Under the pieces are notes generated by a model, which saw only the letters and a list, made by a program, of their open reading frames with translations, did not search any database and was not told the DNA's origin. Positions 1 to 12,347 of a DNA stretch of 64,000 nucleotides are shown here, piece by piece. Where the stretch lies: contig RPFO01000017.1 in the NCBI GenBank assembly GCA_009746045.1, positions 2,917,559 to 2,981,558 on the forward strand, in the 5' to 3' direction. Made by a program: the position numbers and the translations under genes. The stretch is from Mesostigma viride. Taxonomy: Eukaryota > Streptophyta > Mesostigmatophyceae > Mesostigmatales > Mesostigmataceae. Each line of letters starts with the position of its first letter. The first letter of the stretch is position 1.

Positions 1-882
1 AGCGACGCGACCTGTGGCCGGAATACCTCCGCCATAAGCAGGACCCCCAGACGCCCAAGGTGTACTGGAGGGGCGGGGACCTGATGATCAACCACAAGAT
101 GTGGACGCCCCCAGCGCGGGCTAGAATAGCAATAGCCCTAGCTTGTATCCATTGGAGCTCACCTTCCCGAGGGGTATGCTCCTGTTTTCTCCCCACGGGC
201 CCCGCGGCCCGTTGCTAGCCAGGGTAGAAGTCCGCAGGTGGAGGTTATTGGTCCTGAGGATAGCCGCTACACTACCGCCTCGTCTGCCATTACAGTAGAG
301 GACAGCTCGGATGAGGATTACATCCCCATCTAGTGCTTAACGGTTGGGGGATGATGCAGACGATATTTGTTTAAACTTTTGTGTAATTATTTTTCTAATG
401 AGATTAGCATAGTACTCCGTGGCATGCCTTTGCGCATGACACGCAAGTACTTACTTAATTACTTATTGGAGTCACTGCCGCTAAGGCAGCCATGCTTAGA
501 ATGTTTGCCTAGCTGTGCCAACATACCTAGTCGATCACGTGCCGCCAACGCACGGTATACAACCAGCCATGGCCTTAGCCTAACTAGTCCTAGTACAGCC
601 ATGCTACGCCCTGGCTATGTTCAGATAACTTGCCCACGCTACTTGTTATATGCCACGCTCACATGGGTCTTAAATTGCACCCACAGTTTAATTGGGCACC
701 GGATCGGTAGCATGTCCTTTTAGCTAGCGCGCCCGAATGCAGCTGTGGCATGCCTTTGGCATGAAGGAGACTGGGCCGGGGTCTCTGCCCTTTCTCCTGT
801 TGTGCACACACAGGGATTAAAAGCACTTCGGTGCTCCGTGACTCCCCAACGGGAGCACGTGTTTAATTAATTAATTAATTAA
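1..882 (+). mobile_element. HAL1-like non-LTR retroelement, 3' end (copy 1)
   Basis: The left edge cuts into the copy. Bases 3 to about 125 encode the C-terminal end of an L1-ORF1-type protein (…RRDLWPEYLRHKQD… then …VYWRGGDLMINHKMW), matching the copies at 13.3-14.4 kb and 26.4-26.7 kb. An untranslated tail of about 750 bases follows. It ends in a conserved hairpin-rich block (GGTGCTCCGTGACTCCCC … GGGAGCAC, about 815-860) and a (TTAA)n tail at 862-882. No reverse transcriptase lies between the ORF1 end and the tail, as in the other two copies. ORF1 identity is inferred from architecture: coiled coil, RRM-like part and basic CTD seen in copy 2. Confidence 0.55.
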
Positions 883-1690
883 TGCAGGTCTTCCTACAGA
901 TAGCCACGCGACTCCCGCGGTCTTCATGTCTTTCCTCTCAGACTGCTCTACCTAGTCCTTCCACGGCGTTGGATCGCCATGTGTCCAGGAATAGTTGTCT
1001 CACTGAACATAAAATCAACTGGACAGAAGATGACCTGGTCAGAGAGTCTGCTGGCCATACATTTTATTTCTTGAAATTTCATAGACTAGCAGGGAACATA
1101 AATTCTAAAGATACCCTCTTTGTCGTGCCTAGAAGCACGCACACTACATGATGACCTATGCAATGCACACCCTACTTGACAGTAGGTTGCATGCGTTTAC
1201 TACTGGCATCCAACCCAACCAAGCTACTGCCATCTCAAAGTTTGCAACAACTGCCGTCCCCGGGAATGAAACAAAAACAGGCCGCCATCCTGGTGTCAAA
1301 CCAGTTCTTTGCGACTGAACGGAACCTTCGATCCTGTAATCACTGCAACAAAAAAGCCTCCTTTCACAGGCCCTGCGCGCCCTGCCACGTGCGCTTCGAG
1401 GCCAGGATCATCACCACCATATGCCTGCTGACCCCACCATAGTACCGCCCGAGAACCAAAACACCTCATCCAGTGGGCCGTTGCTAGCGATGTAGCAATG
1501 CTCAGGCAACCTCCAACCACACATCCGGCAAAAAAGCGGGAAGTCCACCCCCTCACGCCGCCAGCTGCCCTTGCACGCACCACGTGATTACCAGTCATGT
1601 TTGTCAGCCCCATACAAAAGCACCGTCCGGGGCAGACTCCCTCTACTCTGCCTTGTTGCAATGCGCCTGAAGGCCCCGTTCAGCCGCCGG
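883..1690. other. intergenic, no gene seen
   Basis: Contains only short open frames without family resemblance. The right part is the 3' flank of the membrane-protein gene whose stop codon lies at 1691-1693 on the minus strand. I see no convincing minus-strand TGTAA polyadenylation signal here. Confidence 0.5.
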
Positions 1691-4600
1691 TCAATCGACC
1701 TTGGAGCGGGCGTACAGGAGCGTGTCCTTGCTCAGCTGCATGTTGAGGAGGACCGCGGCCTGTGGATGCGAGTCGGGGGGTTGTGGGTGACCAGTGGACA
1801 AGCATGCCCATGAAATGCACGTTGTCAGGAGCTCAGGCATGCCGACACATCGCGTGCACATGCATGTGGGCACAGGACATCTCGCGTGCAAATGCGTGTG
1901 GGCACAGCACACATCGCGTGCACATGCGTGTGGGTACAGGACATTCCACAGCAACGCCTGGAACCAACCCATCGCATGCGTCCAGGACAGGTGCACAGGT
2001 GCATGGCGCTGGTCAACCCTTCCCCAAGCATCACCCAACCTCCTCCTTTGAATGCAGTAAACGAAACCGCCACCAATTTCACATGGGCATGATCTTGCAA
2101 CTTATTCAGGATGCGCACCGGATGTGCAGTACGCAGGCAGGCACCCTATGGGCGTCCGCCCACCAACATCACCCACTCCCTCTGCTGCCCCACAAAAGGA
2201 ACGACACTGGCATCTGCTAAGGAGGCCATGCGCGAAAGCACAAGCACAGGTCCATGCAAGGTGGCAAGCACAAACACATGCAGAAAGAGCAAGAACGGGC
2301 AGGGGAACAAGCACGCGCATGCTCACCCCTGCGAGCGCGGCCACCACAAAGAGCACGGTGACCGTCACCGCCACCACATTGCCCGTGAATTTGTCCGCCT
2401 TTTGTTGCGGCGTCCTGCTGGCACCCGTCTCCTCCAGGTGGCGGCGCAGGGGCATGTCCTCCCCGCCGTCCACCACCAGCAGCTCTGACACCAGGCTCCC
2501 TGGGTTGCGCGTTGAAGGGGAAATGGGTGAGACGGCGATGAGTGGCCAACCACGCAAACAACCATGCAACGGCACACCGCGTGGGTCAGGCATGTGTAGT
2601 GAGAGAATAAAATTAATAAGAAGGATAAATGAGAGGCGGGAACTAGAGAAAAAGTAGGCATTGTGTCCACTGCCAGGTGGGCTAGTAGATTGACTCATTC
2701 AAACGCATATCTCTGCAGAGAGCAGCGCTCTGGCGTCTGCCACGGAATAAAAATCCTATTGCGTGATATGCTAGCCGTGACAGAAAGTCTTATGTGAAAG
2801 AAGTCTAACGTGTACAAGTCTAGTGCGCACGTAACCTGGAGTGCGTGCATGAGTGTGCTGGATCGCATCACCCCAACATCCCAAGCCACACCATCCTCCC
2901 AATTGCCTTGACTTGGCATGTTGCCCGTGACATGTCATCGAAGAAGAAAAAAGGATACCCGGACCCCCATCCAACAATCATCCCGCTCATGTGTGTGTGT
3001 GGGTGGGGGGGGGGAAGCAGAAACAGGATGAAACTTCAGGGACAGCACCGGCCACATGAAAAGGGATCGCACGGCGAGCATGTTACCCACATGACCCAAC
3101 CACCGGTGTATCCAGAACAAATCCCACCAAGCAACCCCTCCACCTCCCTCCACCTCCCAGCATCCCACCCAGGCTCCATGAGGGCAACCCTTCGTCTCAA
3201 GGGTTCACATATTTCATGGCTCTAGCAGCCAAACTAGCAACCCCTCGTCTCAAGGGTTCACATACTTCATCGCACTAGCAGCCAAACTAGCAACCCCTCG
3301 TCTCAAGGGTTCACATACTTCATCGCACTTGCAGCCAAACTAGCAGCCCCTCGTCTCAAGGGTTCACATACTTCATCGCACTTGCAGCCAAACTAGCAAC
3401 CCCTCGTCTCAAGGGTTCTCATACTTCATCGCACTAGCAGCCAAACTAGCAACCCCTCGTCTCAAGGGTTCACATACTTCATCGCACTAGCAGCCAAACT
3501 AGCAACCCTTCGTCTCAAGGGTTCACATACTTCATCGCACTTGCAGCCAAACTAGCAACCCTTCGTCTCAAGGGCTCACATATTTCATGGCTCTAGCAGC
3601 CAATCTAGCAGCAAGCCACGGCCGTACCCTGGTAGACGGAGGACAGCACGTTGGTGATGTGCGCCACGCAGCGCAGCATCACAGCGGACGCGGCCATGCC
3701 CTCCGCGCTGGTGCGTCCGTACTGGGGGAGGACCGCCTGGGCAAAAAGGGCGGTGGCAAGGCGGGTGGGGGAAGGCAAGGCAATGGGGAAACACGGACTT
3801 GACTCAGATTCATGGATGGACTCAACAGATAGACTTGTAATCAGACCCATCCACTGTCAGGACCCAGAGACACCCAAAACATTTGTATCAAGATTACCAC
3901 CTTCATGATGGTATGGTCCTAAGCGGACAAGAATGGGTCGTCACTGCTATAACAGGGAACAGGAGAAATTGGCAGCGTGAGCTGGTGCGAAACCAGCCGC
4001 ACACGACTAAAGCAGAAAGCATGTCAATCAGGGACCCAAGGACCAACCAGCTTCAGAGTCAAATGTCCTGACAGTGAAAAAAGAGAAATGCCACAAGAAG
4101 CAACACATTCTTTCAGACCCCACAAGAAGCCCAGAACACCCTCACTACTGCCTTCACACGACACACGAGCGCGCCGCGTCGAGCCACCAACGCACCTGCG
4201 CGCCGAGCATGTTGGCGGTGAAGATGGTGGGGCCGTAGCCCGCCGCGCTGGCCTCCGTCACGCCGGCCACCGCACGCAGCAGGAAGGCCAGCTCCACCGC
4301 CAGCTCGCGGTCTGCCTCGCGCGACAGGTGGAATGTGGCCGCGTTGGCGTCGTCAATGTCCACCACCATCTGGCCCAGCAGGGGTCCCTGCACGCTTGGC
4401 TTGTACGAGACGCCGATGTGCTGGCCCTGCAGGGGGTAGCGGGGAAAGAGGAAGGAGCCGTGGGGGAGGGGGATGGACCCGGAAGACGGAGAGAGGAAGA
4501 GGGGGGGGGGGGGGAATGCGGGGCAGCGGGCCGCAGCAACGAACACTTCAGGAGCAGGACCCAGGGCAGCAAGCAAGGCAAACTGACACAGACGTCAAGC

Positions 4601-7422
4601 ATCACTCAGGTGCCGTGACGAGCCAACAAGAAGGGGGCAGGGCATCAGGGCGTGACAAGCAGCAGCATGGGCACCAGCAGCAGCCATGGTGGCAGCATCA
4701 CACGATGATCCATTACAGACAACCGCCAGAGGGGGCCAGCAAAGGGGGCCAGCAAATGAAGCCAGTAAATGGGGCGCGCAAAGGGGGCAAGAACGGGGTT
4801 CAGGCAAAGGGGGCAGGCACAAAATGCGGGTAAATCGTGATAACAGAGGGGTCAAGCCAACCGGGATAGCGAGCGGCGCCAGCCAAAAAGGCAGAGTAGC
4901 AGGTTCCGCCGCTGGAGGGGTCTTCATCGCACGGAGTCCCGTTGGAAGGGCCTTGAGAGACGTTCCGGTTCTGCTGGCAAAAAGGCCATGAAAGCAAGCA
5001 AGGAAGCTCTTGCAAGTGTGATCCGCTCACCAGCTCCAAGAGTGCGTGCTCCAGGCACGCAGCGTCACAGGTGGCATCGCCAGAAGACAGCGAGCGCACA
5101 CTGAGGGGGGCCGTGTGGTCCTCGCCACGGGGCTGAGTCAGTACCGCGTCCATCGCAGCAATCGCCGCCACGCCCGCGCCGGGGCCTGATGCCAGCACCA
5201 GCTCGCGGCGCGCACTGGTGGCGCCGCCCATGCCATCGAGGGCCGACGCGACGTCCTCTGGTAGGGGCGGGGGTGGTGGGAGGGAAAGGGAAGAGCGGGA
5301 AGACAGGGATTAAGGTAAGGGGCAGGGGGAGAGGGGGGGGGGGGGATGGTGGCGAGGGAAGGGTGGCTGGGAGCAGGTATTATAAGGAGACCACAGCCGT
5401 GCTCATTTGCGTCTCCAACAAGGGGCACTAGGTGGACAGCGGACAAATGTTGAGAGATGGAATGGAACTCTGGCTGCCGCAAACTTTGTGCGGGCCACAC
5501 TCCTGCTGAATCAAAACCACAGCATTGCCGTCCGCCAACTCCTAACCCCCAGGTCTCCTACTTGCCCACCGTCACCAGACAGCTCCTGATGGGTCCCTCT
5601 CACCCCACCTCGTTCTGCATGATCGATTGCCCTGCCACGTACCTGGATCAATGCCCACCACGCGGATGCTGGAGACGGCCTGCGGGCGTTTGAAGGGGGC
5701 CGGGTTCAGCACGCCCTCCACCTGCGGCATGTGGCGTACATGGGGGGGGAGGTGATGGTCACACAAGGGGCAGCAGGCACGGGTATTACGCTATACTGTA
5801 TACAGTGAATATAACATTATATATTCAGTGATCAGGAAGGCCTTTGGAGCAGGACACAGATGGCACATGGATCAGTCCCCATGGAACACGCAACCCGCAT
5901 GTAGCAGCAGGGCCAGCACCCCTTGGCGTTGTACACAAGGCGTTGTACACACGGCTGTGACTCGTAGTCACAATGCTGTGGAGTGAGCCACAACTCATGA
6001 ACAATTCTGTCTATCGATGTATGCCACGGATGGCATGCATCCACGTGAGCGACAAGTTGCCAGGATAGGGGTAACACACACATTGAGAAGACAGTCCCAA
6101 AGTAGCAGCTAGAGATACCGTGCGCTGTTGCAGTCACTTTACCAATAGCATAGAGATACCGTGCGCTGTTGCAGTCACTTTACCAAATAGCAATTCATAC
6201 GCTGTGACATCCTGTCTCCTGCGACTCAACTTAATCATGGCCTTAACATTGCGAAACGTTGGTGCTTAAGGACTGACGTGGCTGGGGAGTGCCAAAACTG
6301 GCCGACATGCACATACCCCTTGGCCACAGAACCAGTAACTGGCCCAACAAATAGGGCATGCACCATCATGGTGGCCAAGCACCTGCTCAATTCTTTCGCC
6401 CCGTACCTTACAAGCTCTTCCTATTTCCATGGTAAATAAGCTCTGATAAAAAAATTACCTGCGCCATGTGCTTTCAGCACCAGAAGTCAAAGCTTAGAAA
6501 TAGTCTAAGTGGGGGCTTGGTGGGAAGCAATGTCTGCTCAAGTGCAACACTGCGTCACATTAAATGATGGCCAGTGGCGGAGCGCAGAGGCAGCAGGGTG
6601 TTACCATACCATTGATGATGTTGCCGCATCAGTAGAAAGTGGGGAAAGGCCTAACAAGGCGGCGGTGGCAGTCCCTAGGGCGTCCGCCGAAAATACCTGC
6701 CAATCAAACACGATACATCCAGCCACACACAGTACAATGCATTAAATAAAGCCAACGAATCTTGGGAAAAGACAGGTAGACACGTTTCATTTGCTTGGCC
6801 AAACTGGCCGCCATGCCTACATGGCAGGCCACAGCCGAGGTGAGGAGTACGACCAGCCAATCCTCAGCAATGCAAGACAACCAACCATACCTCCCCGAAT
6901 GACTGCACGTCCTTTAAAAACGTGAACTAATACAGCAACGTTGGCGCAAGCGGCAAGTTCCAAGTAACGAAGCAGCATGCCCGCGACAGCCAAACATACA
7001 TTTTCCTTGTCAGAAAGTGGGTTTGGTCTCCGGACGAACCCTCCGTTGAAGCTATCCAGGAAAAAGACAAACGCTGACGACGGGGCAGATGCCGCGCTCT
7101 GCAGGGAGCCATTCAAAAAATAGGAGCACGATAAATGTTTTTGCATATTGAGCACCGACCCTCGTAATCATGGTTGTTTAGAACCATACATAATGAACTT
7201 TGGCACTTGGCGAGAAGCGGCGAAGTACGCGCGTTCCGCAAGGTCGGCCTACTTTTAAGTCCAAACATTTTCATTATAATTACAATGCCCCCTACTTTGT
7301 TGGCCACCAAACCGTACTACCGCGTAAAAAAATTCCCGTCATTGCATCACCACAGCTACCAGGCCTACCTGTGCAACAAGGACCAGGAGACAACAGAAAG
7401 CCGCAACGCTTTTAGCCGCCAT
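1691..7422 (-). CDS. type I membrane protein, DUF7794-like with renin-receptor (ATP6AP2)-like tail
   Basis: Eight exons, about 368 aa: 7422-7369, 7098-6934, 5721-5643, 5257-5031, 4426-4196, 3736-3628, 2499-2327, 1759-1691. All junctions are GT-AG and phase-consistent; the end of exon 2 (donor GTATTAG) is the least certain. Exon 1 is almost exactly a signal peptide (MAAKSVAAFCCLLVLVAQ). Exon 2 gives the luminal start (AFVFFLDSFNGGF) and exon 3 the motif VLNPAPFKRP, which recalls the plant DUF7794 family, as does EADRELAVELAFLL in exon 5. One membrane segment (VVAVTVTVLFVVAALAG, end of exon 7) is followed by a short cytosolic tail LNMQLSKDTLLYARSKVD. That tail aligns by eye with the NM-x4-DSIIY end of animal ATP6AP2. 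A role as a V-ATPase accessory or assembly factor is inference; the secreted-then-anchored topology is well supported. Intron 6 holds a 53-bp tandem repeat. Confidence 0.75.
3186..3612. repeat. 53-bp tandem repeat in intron 6 of the DUF7794-like gene
   Basis: About eight copies of a 53-bp unit (AACCCYTCGTCTCAAGGGTT … CATCGCACTWGCAGCCAAACTAGC). The outermost copies share a variant (ATTTCATGGCTCTAGCAGCC) that inner copies lack. The array ends about 15 nt from the exon 6 donor. Confidence 0.95.
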
Positions 7423-8026
7423 GGCTTCCCCACCCTATCTGCGCAGCTGTATTCCTCCACTAATGCGTCCTCTGCGACTCCGGACGCTACTAAGAAGCCA
7501 TGGACGCACGTAGGTCTCAGAAACACCAAAATGCTAGTGTTGCGACTAATGGCGAAGGGACGTCGACGGTGGCATGCAGTGGTGGATGCCAGGTGAGTTG
7601 AGGGTGAAGTTTACGCGCTACTTCCCTAACTTAAGGCTAGGGGGGGTGGGCTGCCTCCGGCGCGACGCGTCGACAAACTGCCTGAAAGCTTAGGCAGGCG
7701 ACGCGACCTCGAGCGACACAGTGACTGCCCAGTGCCCGCTCGACCGCGACTCGCGAGTCGCGAGACGATAGCGAGCAGCGGAGCGGACGTCACTATCGCG
7801 CGTGTTGGGTAAAGTGATCTCGCTCCTCGCTCCCTCCTGCAAAATATTAGATAAACACACGCAGAGCCGAGGAAATCACTCATCTCGGGGCAGGGCATTC
7901 GGGTTGTGCGACAAGGCGGACGTTGCGGGGGAATCATGAAATGTCGGCCTCGCTGAAAAATGCGATGTATTAGTCAGTGTGGTCGTGATTCGATAATTTG
8001 AACGATATATTTGCCACACATACAAT
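7423..8026. promoter_or_regulatory. divergent promoter region
   Basis: Only 604 bases separate the ATG of the minus-strand membrane-protein gene (7422) from that of the plus-strand LRR gene (8027), so both promoters must share it. It contains a perfect 18-bp palindrome (CGCGACTCGCGAGTCGCG, 7745-7762) and nearby CGACGCGTCG and GCGACGCGAC motifs. No TATA box is obvious. Confidence 0.6.
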
Positions 8027-10592
8027 ATGGCGCAGATCATGGCAGTGGCGGCGGTTAGCACTGTTAGGGTGCTTCCCACTTCATCATACCAGGCAAACCT
8101 TGGGAAGCAGTGTACGGCATCTGCCCCCGTGAATTCGTTCAGTTTCCGTGAAAACAAGCGCCCCTTGCTCAGTGATTTGCTGAGTAGTACATTGTGTCTA
8201 AAGCGCGCGAGCCCTCGCCGGTTCCCAGCGCAGGTGAGGGCGTCCGCGGCAGGTACCCCAGCCGAGCCAAGCCCCGCGACAAATGTCGTGCTTCCCGCTG
8301 CAGCTGCTGCCGCGGCGCCCGGCCAGACGACGACCAGCGTTAGCGTAGAACCCGAGGTGGAGGAGTACGAGGAGGAGGGCCCGCCAGTGGGCGCAATTGT
8401 CGTGGGCATCGTGGCGGTCATCGCGGGCATCTACGGCCTCTACGTGCTCGCGAAGAAGTCCCTGCCCGGCATCTCGGAGAAAATGAAGGAGCAGAAGTGG
8501 CGTGGCGAGTCGGAAGCCCGGCTGAACGAGGTCATGAACCAGATCCGCTCCTCCCAGACCGTCGACCTGCACGGCAAGAACCTGGGCGACGAGGGCATCA
8601 GCTACGTGGCGGAAGCTCTCGCGTTCAACGAAATCGCGACGAGCATCGACATCGGGGCCAACGGCATCGGCCCCGCGGGCATGAAGGCCCTGTGTGCTGT
8701 CCTGGAGAACAACCGCGCGCTGACATCCGTCAACATCAGCGGCAACGCGATCGGAGACGAGGGCGCGGCCGCGCTGGCGGACACCCTGTCCAAGCACACC
8801 GTCATCTCGGCGCTCAACATCAGCAGCAACAGCATCGGTGACGCCGGCGCGGCCGCGCTGGCCGAGATGCTCAAGAAGAACACCAACCTGACGCGCCTGG
8901 ACGTCAACAACAACGTGATTGACTACGACGGTTGCGTGGCGCTCGCGGGCGCACTCACCCAGAACTCCTCCCTCGTCCACCTGTCCATGTCGGGCAACTA
9001 CGCGGGGGCCATGGGCGCCAAGGCCTTGGCGGACGCGCTCCCGTCAAACGAGGCGCTCCAGGAGCTCTACTTCAACGGCAACGACATTGGGAACGAGGGC
9101 ACGAAAGCCCTCTGCGAGGGCCTCAAGAAGCACAAGGGCAAGCTGCGCTGGCTGGACATTGGGAACAACCTGATCGGGCTCGAGGGCGCGCAAGCTCTAG
9201 CCGAGTACCTCACGGGCAACCGCTCGCTCATGTGGCTCAACCTGTACATGAACGATGTCGGGGACTATGGCGCGGCCGCCATCTGCAAGGCGCTCAAGAA
9301 GAACAAGAAGCTGTCGTCCATTGACCTGGGAGGCAACAACATCCACTCGGACGGCATGGCCGCGCTCGCCGAGTGCCTGCAGGTGCGGGGCCAGGGATGA
9401 GGTGGTGGGGATGACGCTGACCGCGTGTCAGATTCGTAGGATAAAAGCAGATGTCAAAGGACAATCCAATTGGTTATGGACGGCCATTTCATGGGCAATC
9501 ATGGCAGAACTGGCCATGGTATTCGTGCCCTGGGCAATGCATAGCTAGTCGATGTTGTTCACAACAGTGTTACTACCAGATAGGCAGCAAATGGCGGCAG
9601 GAGCGCTCACCCTTTTTTCTTACCCCGTGTTCTCGTGATTGTCTCACTGTACCAGCAAAGGTGGCACAGGAACTGTCTGCAGGCAGGTCGTCAGCTTATG
9701 GAACCCAATTACCCCTTGACCAGGCTCTGGCCCTCTCTTTCCCCCATCTCCACCCTCCACCCCACCCACCTGAACCTGCATGATTTGAGGGCCATCCACA
9801 GCCAAAGCAATGCCCTCCCTCCCTCCGGCCAGTAGACTCTATGCACTTGTTGTGCGCAACGTTTGTGTTCACGTGGCTGGGTGCCCGTACACCACCTCAC
9901 GTGCTCATGCGCTGCCCACCTCACGCTCATCGTTCTACTCCCCTCCACCGACCCGCATGGTCCCCCTTGCCCAATCTCCTCTCACCTATCATTCCACTCC
10001 TGAATCCCCGCCCACCTCTCCTCCCCCCACTGGCATACTGCACCCCTTCCCGCCCTCTTGGGCCCCTTTTTCTCGTCCCTTAATTCTTGGGCTCCCTCCC
10101 CCCCAATCCCAGGAGAACACGTCGCTGACCACACTGGACTTGGGCTACAACCCGATCGGTTCCGACGGCGCGAAGGCGCTAGCTGAGGCGGTCAAGTTCC
10201 ACGGGAAGGTGGACATGCTGCGGCTTGGCTGGTGCAAGATGGGCAAGGCGGGGGCCGAGGCGATCGCAGAGTCGCTGCGCTATAATTCCACCATCTCCAC
10301 GCTGGACCTGCGGGGGAACATCCTCATGGACGAGGGTGCGCTCGCGTTTGGGCGCACGCTGCGCGTGGCGAACGAGACGCTGACGTCGCTGGACCTGGGG
10401 TACAATGAGATCCGGGACCAGGGCGCGTTTGCGCTGGCGGAGGCGCTGAAGCAGAACACGAACAGCGCGGTCAAGACGCTCATGCTCAACAACAACTACA
10501 TCACCAAGTTTGGCGAGGTCGCGCTCACCGAGGCGGTGGACCTGATCCACGAGATGAGCCCCTCGGGCAAGGAGACGACCATCATCTACTGA
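8027..10592 (+). CDS. plastid-targeted membrane-anchored leucine-rich repeat protein (RNI type)
   Basis: Two exons, 8027-9382 and 10113-10592 (CAG|GTGCGG … CCCAG|GAG, phase 0), 611 aa. Residues 1 to about 72 are a Ser/Arg/Ala-rich leader lacking acids, ending VRA|SAA, typical of a chloroplast transit peptide. An Ala/Pro and Glu-rich linker follows, then one membrane segment (VGAIVVGIVAVIAGIYGLYV, about 121-140). From about residue 160 to the end there are roughly 14 ribonuclease-inhibitor-type repeats of about 28 aa, with the signature N-x-IGDEGAAALAxxL. Arabidopsis has a comparable plastid RNI-like protein (EMB2004, At1g10510); orthology is inference. The N-terminal anchor suggests attachment to an envelope or thylakoid membrane with the LRR solenoid as a protein-binding surface. 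No NB-ARC, kinase or other catalytic domain is present. The ATG at 8027 begins the leader and is the first in frame. Confidence 0.85.
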
Positions 10593-11744
10593 GAAGGTTC
10601 TGTCTCTTTGACCTGCTGAAGGGGAGGGCAGGCACTCGCTGCTGATGGGGGGGAAGGCATCCTCTGCTGACGGGGTGGAGGGTAATGAACATCTACTGCG
10701 GGGGTTGGGGAAGGCGTCATCTCCTGATGGAGGGGGGGGGGGGGCGTCTTGTTGATGTGCTCAGGGGGTGCCAGAAGAATAGCAGGGTTGATCAATGGGG
10801 AGGAGCGAGCCGACCATCACCTACTGAGCAACCACCTATTGAGGCGGTGGGCCGGGGGGGGGGGGGGGGGGTCTGGGGAGGAGCGACTAGAAACTATGGT
10901 GGTGGTGGTGGTGGGTGACGGATATGACCATCCTCTACTTCGAGGGTTGTGGGGGCTTGCTGGCTCTCAGGCTGGCGCTGGGTTTACCGCGTGGATGGTT
11001 CGAGGGACGGGTCAATGAGGAGGTCACTTGAGGTCTGCCTGGCCATACACAGGTGGTGACAGCCATGTCTTCTAAGGCATGAGGCGGGTGGGACCATCAT
11101 ATAACATCGGAAGTAGCTGGGATTCAGTTGCGGGTGTTGGGGGAGCTGCGTGCAATACACCGCGAATGGCAACCTGGTATCCATCCTATCTGTCCCCTTT
11201 TAGTTTGGAACTCCTTTGTCTCCCCTTTGGTTCGGTGACTATGCACATTTGTGACGGGTCCATGGGACAGCACCTGTGGAGCTCGAAAGCTTCCGCTTCA
11301 ATCCCCCCTGCCGCTTTGGCCCTGGGTTGGGCGTGCACAGGGTTCTTAGCAGGAAGCTCAGTAGGTAATGGCCAGCTTAGCAGGCTGGCAGCAACGGATT
11401 ATGGTGGTAGGCACCAGGGGGGATGCCCAGCATTGATCACTAGACCACACAAAAGGCTGGGTGTTGTACTTAGGAAAGCAGACTCTGTTTTTTGCGCTTG
11501 GGTTGGCAAGCTGTATGCCTTAAGTAGGTTTGCTGCCTGTATGGTCGAATAGTCTGTGGACTTGCTAGAACATGTAGAGTCGTGACCCGTTGTCAGTTTA
11601 TTTGCTTTTTTACTTTTCATAGTAATGCTGTAAGTCCTGTTTTTGGAGGAAGTGCAATGGCCCATGCAGGATCAGGCCCACAGTTAATAATGAATACCAA
11701 AGTAAATTAATCATCGATTCACAATTCAAGGAAGAGAAACGAAT
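10593..11744. other. 3' flank of LRR gene, G-rich degenerate repeats
   Basis: From 10620 to 10920 a degenerate G-rich repeat (GGGGAAGGCATC … GCTGA) recurs after the stop codon, including a run of about 17 G at 10854-10871. A plus-strand TGTAA near 11630 could be a distant poly(A) signal. No gene seen. Confidence 0.5.
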
Positions 11745-12345
11745 GCTCACATGCATAGTAAGTAAGTACTTGCGTGTCATGCGCATGGGCATGCCACGGA
11801 GTACTATGCTAATCTCAAATATTAGAAAAATAACTTACACGAAAATTACAAATATCAAGGAGACAACCAGCGCAGGCCAGAAATCGGGAGAATCCGGACC
11901 ATGGTAGCTCGAGCCTGCCGTTATCTTGTCCGCGTGTTCAAGTCGTTCAGGATGATGAAGATGAATGGTGATGGAAATGTGTATCCTTGTGCATTGAAAT
12001 TATGGCTGGCTTACGTGTAGAGCGACTAGATGACCTAGACGGTGGGGCCGGAAACAGCATGCTTGTTACAAATATCGTCTGCATTGATCATGCCCCTACC
12101 ATATAGTCACTAGCTCGAGGGGGATATAATCATCATCTGAGCTGTCCTCCACTGTAATGTCAGACGAGGCGGTAGTGTAGTGGCTATCCAAGCTCGATCA
12201 GGCCCTGCACATGGCAAGAATTAACCTCCACCTAGCTGCGGACTTCTAACCTGATGCATGCTACCATGGGTCGAGGGGCCCGTGGGGAGAAACCACGAGC
12301 ATGCCCCACAGGAAGGTGCTTATCGCAGACGGCGGCTAGCCCATT
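11745..12345 (-). mobile_element. inverted, diverged copy of the repeat at about 160-460
   Basis: Reads as the reverse complement of segments in 160-460. Examples are the block around AGTACTATGCTAATCTC (11800) against GAGATTAGCATAGTACT (about 400), and the Glu/Asp-codon-rich stretch at 12130-12175 against 285-335. Bases 11855-12050 are in turn the inverse of 54757-54945. A 45-bp motif in it (ATCAAGGAGACAACCAGCGC…) recurs at 12958, 38846 and inverted near 54900. Confidence 0.6.
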
Positions 12346-12347
12346 TC

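Noticed and set aside
3186-3612. CRISPR-like appearance of the 53-bp array (and the 52-bp array at 35628)
   Set aside because: Units are directly abutting with no variable spacers, lie in introns of eukaryotic genes, and have no cas genes nearby.
4800-5030. Extension of exon 4 of the DUF7794-like gene into open frame
   Set aside because: The frame stays open but has no family similarity. The donor GTGAGC at 5030 and the next acceptor at 4427 join in phase and match the expected domain order.
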